NCBI RefSeq assembly: GCF_003026455.1
Contig: NZ_PYMB01000007.1
Location: 1 to 64,000 of the forward strand
Direction of reading: 5' to 3'
Source: Photobacterium rosenbergii
Lineage (GTDB): Bacteria; Pseudomonadota; Gammaproteobacteria; Enterobacterales; Vibrionaceae
DNA: 64,000 nucleotides
A program made the translations under genes and the position numbers. A model generated the notes under the pieces. It saw nothing but the letters and a program-made list of their open reading frames with translations. It searched no databases and was not told the DNA's origin. Positions 1 to 8,127 of this stretch are shown piece after piece; position 1 is the first letter of the stretch; each line of letters begins with the position of its first letter.

Positions 1-700
1 CTAGTTTGACGGCTAAACCTACTGCACATATCGGCCCGACGCCTTCAAGCTTCATCAACTTCTGGCAAACATTGTTCGACTTTACCGTGGCTTCAAGCTG
101 CTTTTCTAAGGCTTCGGTATGTTCAATATGGGCAAGGAGGTGTTCCCATAATTGGTGTAACATTTCCCTAAAACTACCAGGTAACCGGTTATCTCCATCT
201 TCGAGAATATAAGGTATTTTCTCTCTCAAGCTTTTAAGGCCTTTTGGAGCGACGATACCAAACTCGGCTAATAGCCCTCTAATTTGATTACTTTGTGCAA
301 TTTGATGGGACGTTGCTAATTGGCGGGCTCGCTCTAAGGATTGCAGTGCCTGTTCATCGGCCGATTGAACACGGACACTAGGGATATGGGCTTGAGTAGC
401 TGCAACAGCTATTGCCAATGCATCATTCCTATCCGTTTTCTGCTTGATTTGGAAAGCCTTAACAGCTCGGGCATTGATGACTTTTACTTCATGCCCGAGC
501 TCAGCAGCATACCTTGCCCAATAATGGGAGCTACTGCAGGCTTCCATTGCGACTAAAGCTACTCTCTCGTTAGCAAGCAACTCCTTGAGCTTTGCCCGGG
601 TCATTTCCCGATTGAAGAATACTTTGCCTTGCGGGCTTCGCTTGCAAACTTGGAAAACATTCTTTGCTAAGTCGATGGCCAATGTATTAAGGTCGTTCAT
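1..700 (-). CDS. IS110-family DEDD transposase (partial, C-terminus outside window)
   Basis: This encodes a transposase/recombinase that moves the IS110 element through a RuvC-like DEDD active site; recent work shows the family can be guided by a bridge RNA from the element's non-coding end. The first 233 codons are visible. They show the AIDLAK motif with Asp near residue 9, MEAC with Glu near 52, and KTDRNDA with the later Asp residues near 90-93. The start of the C-terminal transposase domain (LMKLEGVGPICAVG) lies at the window edge. The start codon is preceded by AAGGAG at a 7-base spacing. There is no stop in the visible part, so it may be intact. Confidence 0.88.
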   Translation of the reverse strand, partial: MNDLNTLAIDLAKNVFQVCKRSPQGKVFFNREMTRAKLKELLANERVALVAMEACSSSHYWARYAAELGHEVKVINARAVKAFQIKQKTDRNDALAIAVAATQAHIPSVRVQSADEQALQSLERARQLATSHQIAQSNQIRGLLAEFGIVAPKGLKSLREKIPYILEDGDNRLPGSFREMLHQLWEHLLAHIEHTEALEKQLEATVKSNNVCQKLMKLEGVGPICAVGLAVKL

Positions 701-770
701 GTATGGACTCCTTTTGGCTAATCTTTCGTCGGATTAAGACCGTAACTCCTCAGGGAGAGGGAGTCCATAC
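701..770 (-). promoter_or_regulatory. Hairpin leader of the IS110 transposase gene
   Basis: A 12-base perfect inverted repeat (GGAGTCCATACA at 759-770 against TGTATGGACTCC at 700-711, + strand) brackets the non-coding end. On the transcribed strand the distal arm contains the ribosome-binding AAGGAG and reaches the ATG, so the folded leader would hide the start site. This could damp translation from read-through transcripts or be part of a structured element RNA; the sequence alone does not say which. Confidence 0.6.
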
Positions 771-886
771 ATCTAGGAAAAGCGGGAAGAGCGAAAAGCA
801 AGAGCTTGACATCGATTAGCTGAGAGAAAAGCTTTTGCAGGTCCCAGGTCCCAGGTCCCAGGTCCCAGGTCCCAGGTCCCAGGTCC
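771..886. repeat. Intergenic inverted-repeat element with 7-bp array CAGGTCC x7
   Basis: Seven head-to-tail copies of CAGGTCC occupy 838-886. The preceding stretch (ctaggaaaagcgggaagagcgaaaagc) is the inner segment seen at other copies of this family (see the finding on heptad arrays). The left arm is missing, probably cut by the IS110 insertion. Confidence 0.85.
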
Positions 887-993
887 GCTTTTTCTCATTC
901 TCAAGACCTATCTCAAACTACCTTCCGGCTGTTCTATCCCCAACTATACTTACAAACATATCAATAAACACACATTGCGCTTTGGGGATAGTA

Positions 994-1326
994 ATGATGA
1001 AGTTTTCATTGGCTGCAATCTTAATATCGGGCTTAATCAGCTTCTCTACTTTCGCGGCAGATACTGCATCGAACTCTTCACAGGTCAGCCAATCGACCTC
1101 TACCGCCTCGCAACCTGGCACGCAGCAGGCTCAGGCTTCAGCACAAACGGCAACTCAGGAAACGGGTAAGGCTGCGGGTATCGATACCGCGTTTGCAGCC
1201 TCGGCGGGCGGCATAACAGCAACCGTTCTGGCAGTAGGTGCTGCAGCAGTGGTTATTGGTGTTGCCCTGTCTGATTCCGGCGGCGGTGACGATCCTGCTC
1301 CACCAGTAACAGCGCAAGCTGAATGA
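994..1326 (+). CDS. Small exported Ser/Thr/Ala-rich protein, GfcA/YjbE-like
   Basis: The protein is about 110 residues, with a clear signal peptide (MMKFSLAAILISGLISFSTFA, cut before ADTAS), a low-complexity Ser/Thr/Gln/Ala stretch, then a Gly/Ala/Val-rich hydrophobic segment near residues 66-92, and a SDSGGGDDPAPP tail. This layout is that of GfcA (YmcD) and YjbE, the short first proteins of group-4 capsule and Yjb exopolysaccharide operons. Similarity is by layout rather than alignment. The start was placed at 994 (or 997) because GGGGA lies just upstream; the open frame extends further 5' only by translating the heptad array. No polysaccharide genes follow, so if the assignment is right it is an orphan. 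Confidence 0.6.
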   Translation: MMKFSLAAILISGLISFSTFAADTASNSSQVSQSTSTASQPGTQQAQASAQTATQETGKAAGIDTAFAASAGGITATVLAVGAAAVVIGVALSDSGGGDDPAPPVTAQAE

Positions 1327-1373
1327 ATATTTTTATCTGGGTAATTTAGAACGGTTATTGAAAGATATTACGT

Positions 1374-1412
1374 AAAAAAGGCTTGGCCTGAATGTCGTCC
1401 AAGCCAAGCCTT
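1374..1412 (-). terminator. Terminator of mnmC
   Basis: A 10-bp perfect stem AAGGCTTGGC/GCCAAGCCTT is flanked by an A-run at 1374-1379, which is a U-run on the minus strand. The heptad array 1416-1464 therefore lies inside the mnmC transcript, between stop codon and terminator. Confidence 0.8.
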
Positions 1413-1415
1413 CTC

Positions 1416-1464
1416 TAGGATCTAGGATCTAGGATCTAGGATCTAGGATCTAGGATCTAGGATC
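1416..1464. repeat. Tandem array TAGGATC x7
   Basis: Seven perfect TAGGATC units end one base before the mnmC stop codon (1466-1468 on the minus strand). It is one arm of the intergenic repeat family; no opposite arm is visible next to the preceding gene at 1326. Confidence 0.9.
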
Positions 1465-1465
1465 T

Positions 1466-3553
1466 CTAAATCTTCCTCCCCTTTACCAACTTCCTTACCC
1501 ACATCCGCCCCGGATGAAGGGCTTCCAGCACACTATTAGGTAACGGCAGTGGATCGCCGCAAATTTGTGAGGCCAGTAGTTCACCAAGCAAAGGGGCTGA
1601 GCTTAGGCCGCGAGAGCCCAAACCAATCATTGAATACAGGTTGTGGTAGACCGGTACACTCTCTGCGCTATCTTGCTGGTTTTTTAAGTCCGCATACTGT
1701 TCAAGTAGTTGATCGTATTGGCACACATCGCCCACAAAAGGCAGGTGGTCGCGACTGGCACAGCGTACGCCTACACGTGCTTGCTCGCCTGACATATCAA
1801 TATCTTGTGGCCAACTTGCTTCAGGTAGGCAATCAACCAGGCGCTGCTTGTTGTCTGCATGTTCTTCCGGGCTGAAGGCTAAGTCGATACTGCCTCGGCG
1901 GTAGCTAGCACCGATACAGTGGCTCTCGCCGCTGGCATTGACAGGTGTTAGGTATCCGTCATAGCAAAGTACTGTTTTTAATGGGTTCAGCGATGGGTTA
2001 GTCGGGATATGACTTACCTGTCCGCGTACCGAGTAGGCAGGGATGTCTTGCGTCTGAGTGAATTCTGCAAAGCGGTGCCCGTTAGCCACAATCACCGTCT
2101 GGTGCTGGTAGCTTTGACCTTGTTGGTCTGTTAGTTCCCAGCATTGATCATTTTGCTGGCCAGGTTGCTGGTTTAGCTGCTGGATATCGACTTGCGTTTT
2201 GAGTTCAAGGAACCCTAGCTCTTGCGCTTGCTCAATCAAGACTCGGGTAAGCTCTTGCGGGCATAGCCAACCGCCAAGTGGGTAGTTAACGCTGCTATGG
2301 CCTGAAGCTACACCGGTTACTTGCTCGGTTTGTTCAACGTCCAGTTGGCGAATAAGCTGTTCCGGGAAGCCGCCGGTCATCATCTTTCCTAGCTTGCTGG
2401 TTGAGTTATCATCCCAAGCCAACTGGGTCACACCACACCACTCATGGCTGAATGCTTTGTGCTTGGCCGCTTGTTCGACAAACTGGCGAGCATACAAAAA
2501 TGCCGGGGCAAAGAAGCGGGATAGGGCATCGTTTGAGCCATTGAGCAGCGGATAAACTGCCCCCTGACGGTTACCTGATGCGCCTTCTGCCGGTAGCTCA
2601 TCGGCACAGTACAGCGTGGTTTTGATACCACGGCGTGCCAGAGCAAGTGCTGTTGTCGCCGAGCCGACACCGCCACCGATAATCGCAATGCTGTTATCTT
2701 CGTGACCATTGCCAAGGTTGGCGGATTTGCGGTTGTACCATGGTTTGACGTTGCCGCTGTATTTGCGCTCGGTGACACTGCCGGCCAGCATTTCACGTTT
2801 GGTACCAAAGCCTTTGACTTTCTTCATGTCAAAGCCCGCTTCAATCAGGCCGCGGCGAACAAAGCCTGCCGCAGTGAAGGTTGCAGTGCTACAACCAACT
2901 CGGGCCAGTTTTGCCATGCCGTTGAACAGATTTTGGTTCCACATCTCTGGGTTCTTGCTTGGGGCAAAACCGTCGAGGAACCAGGCATCAACGATACCGT
3001 CATTATTCGTCCATACTTGTGGCATACAGTCTTTGATATCGCCAAACCACAGGTCCAGAGTGATCATGCCATCTTCCAGCACAATGCGGTGACAGTCGGC
3101 GACAGCTGGTGGGTAGTGGGTATGGAGTTGGCTAGCTAAGTCGGCCAGTTCAGGCCAAGACTCGTGAGCTTTGATCAGATCGTCCTTGGTAACCGGAAAC
3201 TTCTCGAAACTGATGAAATGCAGCTCTTTGGTGGTGGCATCCGGGTTAGCTTCGCGGAATGCTTTGAACCATTGCCATACCGCTAGGAAGTTGAGGCCGG
3301 TTCCGAAACCGGTCTCTGCCACCACAAAGCGGCGGCGGTCGAAGGTTTCCCAACGTGTCGGTAAGCCATTTTGGTGGAGAAACACATAGCGGGTTTCTTC
3401 CAGGCCATTGGCATTTGAAAAGTAGACATCGTCAAAGTCATTGGAAACAGGGGTACCTGATTCGTTCCAGTCCAAGACGGCATTTTCGATTTTTATCGAT
3501 GGTGTTTTGCTTACGGACGGTTGGGCTTTATAAGACAAAAGGAGAAGCCTCAT
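1466..3553 (-). CDS. mnmC: Bifunctional tRNA 5-methylaminomethyl-2-thiouridine biosynthesis protein MnmC
   Basis: MnmC performs the last two steps of mnm5s2U34 synthesis in tRNA wobble positions: an FAD-dependent demodification of the carboxymethyl group and an SAM-dependent methylation. The N-terminal methyltransferase half has [14 protein letters not shown], the [14 protein letters not shown]-binding motif and [15 protein letters not shown]. The C-terminal half starts with the FAD-binding [20 protein letters not shown]. The end [25 protein letters not shown] is typical. The start is uncertain. ATG at 3553 gives about 695 residues, slightly long against E. coli; a GTG at 3613 is also in frame, and neither has a good ribosome-binding site. 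It is divergent from fabB, as in E. coli. Confidence 0.93.
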   Translation of the reverse strand: MRLLLLSYKAQPSVSKTPSIKIENAVLDWNESGTPVSNDFDDVYFSNANGLEETRYVFLHQNGLPTRWETFDRRRFVVAETGFGTGLNFLAVWQWFKAFREANPDATTKELHFISFEKFPVTKDDLIKAHESWPELADLASQLHTHYPPAVADCHRIVLEDGMITLDLWFGDIKDCMPQVWTNNDGIVDAWFLDGFAPSKNPEMWNQNLFNGMAKLARVGCSTATFTAAGFVRRGLIEAGFDMKKVKGFGTKREMLAGSVTERKYSGNVKPWYNRKSANLGNGHEDNSIAIIGGGVGSATTALALARRGIKTTLYCADELPAEGASGNRQGAVYPLLNGSNDALSRFFAPAFLYARQFVEQAAKHKAFSHEWCGVTQLAWDDNSTSKLGKMMTGGFPEQLIRQLDVEQTEQVTGVASGHSSVNYPLGGWLCPQELTRVLIEQAQELGFLELKTQVDIQQLNQQPGQQNDQCWELTDQQGQSYQHQTVIVANGHRFAEFTQTQDIPAYSVRGQVSHIPTNPSLNPLKTVLCYDGYLTPVNASGESHCIGASYRRGSIDLAFSPEEHADNKQRLVDCLPEASWPQDIDMSGEQARVGVRCASRDHLPFVGDVCQYDQLLEQYADLKNQQDSAESVPVYHNLYSMIGLGSRGLSSAPLLGELLASQICGDPLPLPNSVLEALHPGRMWVRKLVKGRKI

Positions 3554-3646
3554 AGTTGGTGTAACGGGTTTAATTGTGGGCGATTGTACCTGATCAACAG
3601 GAAAGCTGACCACTTTTGACAGATAAACCCGTTATTATCGTCAACG

Positions 3647-3703
3647 TTATACCCAAGTCACCTCAGGTTGTTGATTGTTTTGACTGAGGTTATTTGGGTA
3701 TAA
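3647..3703. repeat. Imperfect palindrome upstream of fabB
   Basis: TTATACCCAAGTCACCTCAG pairs with a downstream right arm ending TTGGGTATAA, with a three-base mismatch patch, giving a hairpin of about 20 bp between the divergent mnmC and fabB. TTATACCCAA-type palindromes are, from memory, common dispersed repeats in Vibrionaceae genomes. It sits just before the fabB start region, so it may also influence the fabB leader. Confidence 0.7.
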
Positions 3704-3722
3704 ATGACAGTAGGAATTCATC

Positions 3723-4934
3723 ATGAAACGAGCCGTAATTACAGGCATGGGTATTGTCTCCAGTATTGGTAACAACGTTAAAGAAGTACTGGAGTCTTTG
3801 AAAACGGGTAAGTCCGGTATCAACTTCTCTGAACAATTTGCAGAAATGAAGCTGCGTAGTAATGTTTGGGGCGATTTGAAAATGACCCCTTCAGAGCATA
3901 TCGACCGTAAGAAAATGCGTTTCATGGGCGATGCCGCCGCTTTTGCTTACTTGTCAATGGAACAAGCGATTGAAGACGCTGGCCTGACTGAAGATCAGGT
4001 ATCTAACGACCGTACAGGCCTTGTAGCGGGCTCTGGTGGTGCGTCTTCTTACAACCAGGTTGCAGCAGTAGATATTCTGCGTGAGAAAGGTGTTAAGCGC
4101 GTAGGTCCATACATGGTACCTCGTACTATGTCTTCAACAGTGTCTGCATGTTTGGCTACGCCATTCAAGATCCGTGGTGTGAACTACACCATGAGTTCAG
4201 CATGTGCGACTTCTGCACACTGTATCGGTCATGCTCTTGAACTGATCCAGCTTGGCAAACAAGATGTTGTATTCGCTGGTGGTGGTGAAGAGCTTGATTG
4301 GTCGCTGACCATGATGTTTGATGCCATGGGCGCACTATCAACTAAGTACAATGACGACCCATCAAAAGCCTCTCGTACTTATGATGCAGATCGTGACGGT
4401 TTCGTGATCTCTGGTGGCGGCGGTATGTTGGTTATCGAAGAACTAGAGCACGCTTTGGCACGTGGCGCGAAAATCTACGGCGAGATCGTCGGCTACGGCG
4501 CGACATCAGACGGTTACGACATGGTAGCCCCATCAGGCGAAGGCGCTGTACGTTGTATGAAGATGGCGATGCAGGATGTTGACAGCATCGACTACATCAA
4601 CACCCACGGTACGTCTACACCGGTTGGTGATGTGAAAGAGCTAGGTGCAATCCAAGAGCTATTTGGTGACAACAGCCCTGCGATTTCTGCAACCAAAGCT
4701 ATGACCGGTCACGCACTGGGCGCTGCAGGTGTACACGAAGCGATCTACTCAACGTTGATGCTAGACAACAGCTTCATCGCACCGAGCATCAACATTGATA
4801 ACTTGGATGCAGCAGCAGAAGGCCTAGACATCGTCACTGAAAAACGTGACCAAGAGTTGAAGACAGTAATGTCAAACAGCTTCGGCTTCGGCGGCACCAA
4901 CGCGACGCTAGTTATTAAGAAATACGAAGGGTAA
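3723..4934 (+). CDS. fabB: Beta-ketoacyl-ACP synthase I
   Basis: FabB condenses acyl-ACP with malonyl-ACP in type II fatty acid synthesis and is needed for unsaturated fatty acids. The 403-residue protein has the thiolase-fold active site complete: Cys161 in [10 protein letters not shown], His295 in [10 protein letters not shown] and His330 in GHALGAAG, with the conserved Lys325 just before. The [10 protein letters not shown] glycine motif is at the C-terminus. Length and divergence from mnmC match E. coli. In E. coli and Vibrio fabB is controlled by FadR and FabR; I saw no convincing operator here. The 3' region is unusually long and structured (see candidate sRNA). Confidence 0.97.
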   Translation: MKRAVITGMGIVSSIGNNVKEVLESLKTGKSGINFSEQFAEMKLRSNVWGDLKMTPSEHIDRKKMRFMGDAAAFAYLSMEQAIEDAGLTEDQVSNDRTGLVAGSGGASSYNQVAAVDILREKGVKRVGPYMVPRTMSSTVSACLATPFKIRGVNYTMSSACATSAHCIGHALELIQLGKQDVVFAGGGEELDWSLTMMFDAMGALSTKYNDDPSKASRTYDADRDGFVISGGGGMLVIEELEHALARGAKIYGEIVGYGATSDGYDMVAPSGEGAVRCMKMAMQDVDSIDYINTHGTSTPVGDVKELGAIQELFGDNSPAISATKAMTGHALGAAGVHEAIYSTLMLDNSFIAPSINIDNLDAAAEGLDIVTEKRDQELKTVMSNSFGFGGTNATLVIKKYEG

Positions 4935-4935
4935 A

Positions 4936-5035
4936 ACCTAGATCCTAGAAAAAGTAGATCCTAGTTCCTAGGGGCATAACGAAATTGTTTGGTTGTGAAT
5001 ATCTAGGAACAATGAACCAGTACCTAGGATCTGAA
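4936..5035. repeat. Heptad inverted-repeat element after fabB
   Basis: The left arm (cctagatcctag... tagatcctagttcctagg) begins two bases after the fabB stop. The right arm (atctaggaac... tacctaggatctg) ends near 5035. The arms are degenerate copies of the GATCCTA/TAGGATC unit in opposite orientation. Confidence 0.75.
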
Positions 5036-5066
5036 GTTAACCGACTTTTGTCATTTTCCAGGGGGT

Positions 5067-5264
5067 GGCACTGACTAAGAGATTCAGTTAGAAAGCCTTT
5101 TTGCGGAGACTGCGCTAGCTGTTTTGCCCTTGAGTCAGTGCCTAAAAAACAGACGCGACATTGGCTGTTTGCATAGTATTTTCTTTTGCGGGAGCTGTCT
5201 ATGATCCCAGCCGGTGTTTTTATTCCTGGACGTTCGCCCAGCAGAGATTCTGCTGGGCTTTTTT
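5067..5264 (+). ncRNA. Structured fabB 3' UTR, candidate FarS-type sRNA
   Basis: About 200 bases downstream of fabB fold into successive stems: GGCACTGACT (5067-5076) with AGTCAGTGCC (5133-5142), AAACAG (5147-) with CTGTTT, and a strong Rho-independent terminator. Established knowledge: in Vibrio cholerae the Hfq-binding sRNA FarS is cut from the fabB 3' UTR and represses fadE. By position and terminator this region could be its counterpart; I cannot confirm the sequence match, and the mature 5' end is not identifiable. The heptad element lies between the stop codon and this region. Confidence 0.5.
5236..5264 (+). terminator. Rho-independent terminator of fabB / candidate sRNA
   Basis: A 10-bp perfect stem GCCCAGCAGA/TCTGCTGGGC with a three-base loop is followed by six T. 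Confidence 0.93.
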
Positions 5265-5288
5265 ATGGGTGAAAAACAGAGACGAGAA

Positions 5289-5467
5289 GCTAGATCCTAG
5301 TTCCTAGAAGGAGCGGAACCAGAAAAGTTGGAATAGTTGAGCCCAGAACTTGCACATTTATCAAATACTCATTTAGGAAAGAGGACACAGCTTTAGTTTT
5401 AGTATTCTTCCAATTACTGGTTTTTTGCTTTTGCTCTAGGAACTAGGAGCTAGCATCTAGGAACTGA
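5289..5467. repeat. Second heptad inverted-repeat element before pdxB
   Basis: The left arm tagatcctagttcctag is followed by aaggagcggaaccag. The right arm ctaggaactaggagctag is preceded by ctggttttttgcttttgct. The inner segments are roughly inverted copies of each other, so the whole unit could form one long imperfect hairpin. Between the arms (5310-5430) I see no gene. Confidence 0.75.
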
Positions 5468-5485
5468 CTTATAAGCTCTTACATC

Positions 5486-5513
5486 TTGACACTACCTCTA
5501 CATCCAATAGCAT
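5486..5513 (+). promoter_or_regulatory. Putative sigma70 promoter of pdxB
   Basis: TTGACA (5486-5491) and TAGCAT (5508-5513) are separated by 16 bases, upstream of a GAAGGA ribosome-binding site and the pdxB start. Confidence 0.5.
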
Positions 5514-5547
5514 CACCCATATACCAATAACCTTCGAAGGACGCTTT

Positions 5548-6720
5548 ATGAAAATCCTCATTGACGAGAACATGCCTTATGCCGAGGCGCTTTTTAGCCA
5601 GTTGGGCGAGGTGATCAGCAAGCCGGGCAGGACGATGACCGCTGAGGATTTGCTCGATGTCGATGCATTAATGATTCGCTCGGTAACTAAGGTTAACGCA
5701 GACTTATTGACTAAAGCCAATAAGTTAAAATTTGTGGGTACCGCAACCGCTGGTCAGGATCATGTCGATGAAACACTACTGGCTGAAAAAGGCATCACTT
5801 TTACTGCCGCACCAGGCTGTAACAAGGTCGGGGTGGCAGAATATGTACTGAGTAGCCTGATGGTGCTGGGGCAACAACAAGGTTTCTCGGTATTCGACAA
5901 AAAGGTGGGGATCATCGGCGCCGGTAATGTCGGTAGCTATCTTGCCCAATGTTTGGATGCGCTGGGTATTCCGTATTTGCTTAACGATCCGATTAAAGAG
6001 CAGCAAGGCGATAGCCGTTCATTCCACACCCTAGAAGAAATCCGCTCCCAATGTGATGTGATCACTATGCATACGCCAATTACCAAAAGCGGTGAGCACC
6101 CAACTCATCATTTGGTTGATGATGCATTTATTAGTGATTTGCAGCCGGGGGCAATCCTGATCAATGCCGCCCGTGGCCCTGTCGTTGATAACCAAGCGCT
6201 GAAGCGTGCCTTGAAGCAGAGCCTATCAGGGGAAGGAAAGAAACTAACGGCGGTGCTGGATGTTTTTGAACACGAGCCGCAAGTTGACTTGGAACTGCTG
6301 CCATTATTGGCTTTTGCGACCCCGCATGTAGCGGGCTATGGCTTGGAAGGTAAGGCACGCGGCACGACCATGGTGTACAACAGTTTCTGCCAATTCCTTG
6401 GCCTAGACAAAGCAGTAAGTGCTTCAAGCCTGCTCCCGGTTGCGCCCGTGCCGCAGGTTACACTCAGTTGTCTGTGGGACGAGCCTACCTTATTTACATT
6501 GACCCAGCTGATCTACGATGTTCGCCGTGATGATGGTTTATTCCGCCGTGAAATGGGCCAAACTGAAGAAGGCAGCCCAGAAATGGCCTCGGCTTTTGAC
6601 CGGATGCGTAAAAATTACTGGGATCGCCGTGAATATAGCGCGATTACAGTAGCGGGCGAGGCCCATTTTGGGGTAGAGTCGCTGGCTAAATTAGGTTTTA
6701 CAGTAGAGGAAAGGCCATGA
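5548..6720 (+). CDS. pdxB: Erythronate-4-phosphate dehydrogenase
   Basis: PdxB oxidises 4-phosphoerythronate in the DXP-dependent pyridoxal phosphate pathway. The protein is 390 residues and belongs to the D-2-hydroxyacid dehydrogenase family. The NAD-binding [11 protein letters not shown] motif is near residue 125, the catalytic Arg is in NAARGPVVD, Glu in FEHEPQ, and His in TPHVAGYG. The C-terminal extension with the [10 protein letters not shown] region is the PdxB-specific dimerisation domain. It overlaps the next gene by ATGA, so the two are probably translationally coupled. Confidence 0.97.
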   Translation: MKILIDENMPYAEALFSQLGEVISKPGRTMTAEDLLDVDALMIRSVTKVNADLLTKANKLKFVGTATAGQDHVDETLLAEKGITFTAAPGCNKVGVAEYVLSSLMVLGQQQGFSVFDKKVGIIGAGNVGSYLAQCLDALGIPYLLNDPIKEQQGDSRSFHTLEEIRSQCDVITMHTPITKSGEHPTHHLVDDAFISDLQPGAILINAARGPVVDNQALKRALKQSLSGEGKKLTAVLDVFEHEPQVDLELLPLLAFATPHVAGYGLEGKARGTTMVYNSFCQFLGLDKAVSASSLLPVAPVPQVTLSCLWDEPTLFTLTQLIYDVRRDDGLFRREMGQTEEGSPEMASAFDRMRKNYWDRREYSAITVAGEAHFGVESLAKLGFTVEERP

Positions 6721-7730
6721 GCCAGGAATTTGATATTGCAGTACTCGGTGCGACCGGCGCTGTCGGCGAAACCATTGTAGAAGTTCTTGAGGAACGCAAT
6801 TTTCCTGTTCGCAATCTCTATTTACTTGCTTCTGAACGCAGTGCAGGCAAAACCCTGCGTTTCAAGGGTAAGTCTGTACGTGTGACCAATGTTGAAGATT
6901 TCGACTGGGGCCAGGTTCAGCTTGCTATTTTCTCTGCCGGTGCAGAAGCGTCTGAACGCTGGGCTCCGACTGCAGCCGATTACGGTGTTGTTGTTATCGA
7001 TAACACATCACGCTTCCGCTACGACTACGATGTGCCGTTGGTGATCCCTGAGGTGAACCCGCATGCGCTGGCGGAATACCGTAACCGTAACATTATTGCT
7101 AACCCTAACTGCTCGACAATCCAGATGCTGGTGGCATTGAAGCCTATCCATGAAGCATACGGTATTGAGCGTATCAACGTAGCGACCTACCAGTCGGTAT
7201 CGGGCACCGGCAAGAAAGGTGTTGATGAGCTTGCTGGCCAAACGGCCAAGCTATTGAACGGCCTGCCTGCGGAAACCAATGTTTACGACAAGCAAATCGC
7301 CTTTAACTGCCTACCGCACATCGATCAGTTCATGGATAACGGTTACACCAAAGAAGAAATGAAGATGGTGTGGGAAACCCAGAAGATTTTGGGTGACGAC
7401 AACATCCGTGTGAACCCAACTTGTGTCCGTGTGCCTGTTTTCTACGGTCATGCTGAAGCGGTACATGTTGAAACTTGCCAACCGGTACATGTTGAAGAAG
7501 CTATCAGCCTACTGGAAAACGCTGAAGGCATTGAAGTCTTCCACGGCAATGATTACCCGACCCAAGTCAGTGACGCGACAGGTAAAGACCACGTCATGGT
7601 TGCGCGTATCCGCGAAGACATCAGCCATCCTTGTGGCCTGAACATGTGGGTTGTTGCAGACAACGTCCGCAAGGGCGCAGCAACTAACAGCGTACAGATC
7701 GCCGAGAAGCTGATAGAAGAGTATCTTTAA
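6717..7730 (+). CDS. asd: Aspartate-semialdehyde dehydrogenase (Asd2/Usg lineage, catalytic residues present)
   Basis: The enzyme makes aspartate-semialdehyde from aspartyl phosphate, the branch point to lysine, diaminopimelate, threonine and methionine. The 337-residue protein has the NADP-binding [10 protein letters not shown] at residues 11-20 and the nucleophile Cys132 in NPNCSTIQ. In E. coli this position in the operon is held by Usg, a paralogue regarded as inactive. Here the active-site Cys and the substrate-binding FNCLPHID and RVPVFYGH motifs are all kept, as in the second Asd of Vibrio. Whether another asd exists elsewhere in the genome cannot be seen. Confidence 0.9.
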   Translation: MSQEFDIAVLGATGAVGETIVEVLEERNFPVRNLYLLASERSAGKTLRFKGKSVRVTNVEDFDWGQVQLAIFSAGAEASERWAPTAADYGVVVIDNTSRFRYDYDVPLVIPEVNPHALAEYRNRNIIANPNCSTIQMLVALKPIHEAYGIERINVATYQSVSGTGKKGVDELAGQTAKLLNGLPAETNVYDKQIAFNCLPHIDQFMDNGYTKEEMKMVWETQKILGDDNIRVNPTCVRVPVFYGHAEAVHVETCQPVHVEEAISLLENAEGIEVFHGNDYPTQVSDATGKDHVMVARIREDISHPCGLNMWVVADNVRKGAATNSVQIAEKLIEEYL

Positions 7731-7733
7731 ATT

Positions 7734-7834
7734 AGATCCTAGTAAGAGCGAGTTCCTAGATCCTAGTCAGAACAGGATTTTGACTAATTGAATGGTTCAA
7801 GAACACTCTCCTCTAGGATCTAGGATCTAGGATC
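7734..7834. repeat. Heptad inverted-repeat element after asd
   Basis: The left arm tagatcctag... cctagatcctag begins four bases after the asd stop. The right arm is TAGGATC x3 at 7814-7834, directly before the terminator stem. Confidence 0.85.
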
Positions 7835-7844
7835 TATAAAAACC

Positions 7845-7877
7845 AGCGCCTTGCTTCTTAAAGCAGGGCGCTTTTTT
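7845..7877 (+). terminator. Terminator of pdxB-asd
   Basis: AGCGCCTTGCTT pairs with AAGCAGGGCGCT (one G-U), followed by six T. The remaining 250 bases up to the next gene carry no recognisable gene; they should hold the hubP promoter. Confidence 0.9.
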
Positions 7878-8127
7878 ATTGTCTAACACCTGACGGTGAT
7901 TTTGCTGCTGTTGTATTTTCAACGTGCTGAATCTACTATCGTTCTGAGTAGGTCAACAATAGTGCGACTTTGCTCCCGAAGTCGTAATTGATTGGCTTGG
8001 TCACGCTCAAGATTATTGTGCATAGGCCGAAGTTAAATATTCTTGTATCATACGACGCTTGTATGTGTGCACATGATGTGCCCTATTCATTCGTAGCTAT
8101 TTTTCCTGCCAAAGAGGATGACAGGCA

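Larger units (their letters stand above)
1..770 (-). mobile_element. IS110-family insertion sequence, transposase-start end only
   Basis: The element holds an IS110-type DEDD transposase gene that runs off the left edge, plus about 70 bases of non-coding end. The outer boundary is inferred. Bases from about 771 rightward (ctaggaaaagcgggaagagc) match the inner part of the intergenic repeat elements found elsewhere in the window, for example near 27472, so the insertion point should be at about 770-776. No target duplication can be judged because the other end lies outside the window. Confidence 0.75.

Noticed and set aside
835..993. N-terminal extension of the small exported protein (VPGPRSQVPGPRSQ...)
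   Set aside because: It is a translation of the CAGGTCC array; the signal peptide and ribosome-binding site place the start at 994/997.
771..993. ops / JUMPstart element expected upstream of a capsule-type gene
   Set aside because: No GGCGGTAG-type sequence was found there or elsewhere in the window.
2428..3139. Overlapping frames on both strands inside mnmC
   Set aside because: They coincide with the strongly supported mnmC frame and show no independent start signals or recognisable domains.
3585..3605. Possible FadR operator (ACCTGATCAACAGG) near fabB
   Set aside because: Only a half-site-like match, far from the fabB start and possibly inside mnmC; not strong enough to list.
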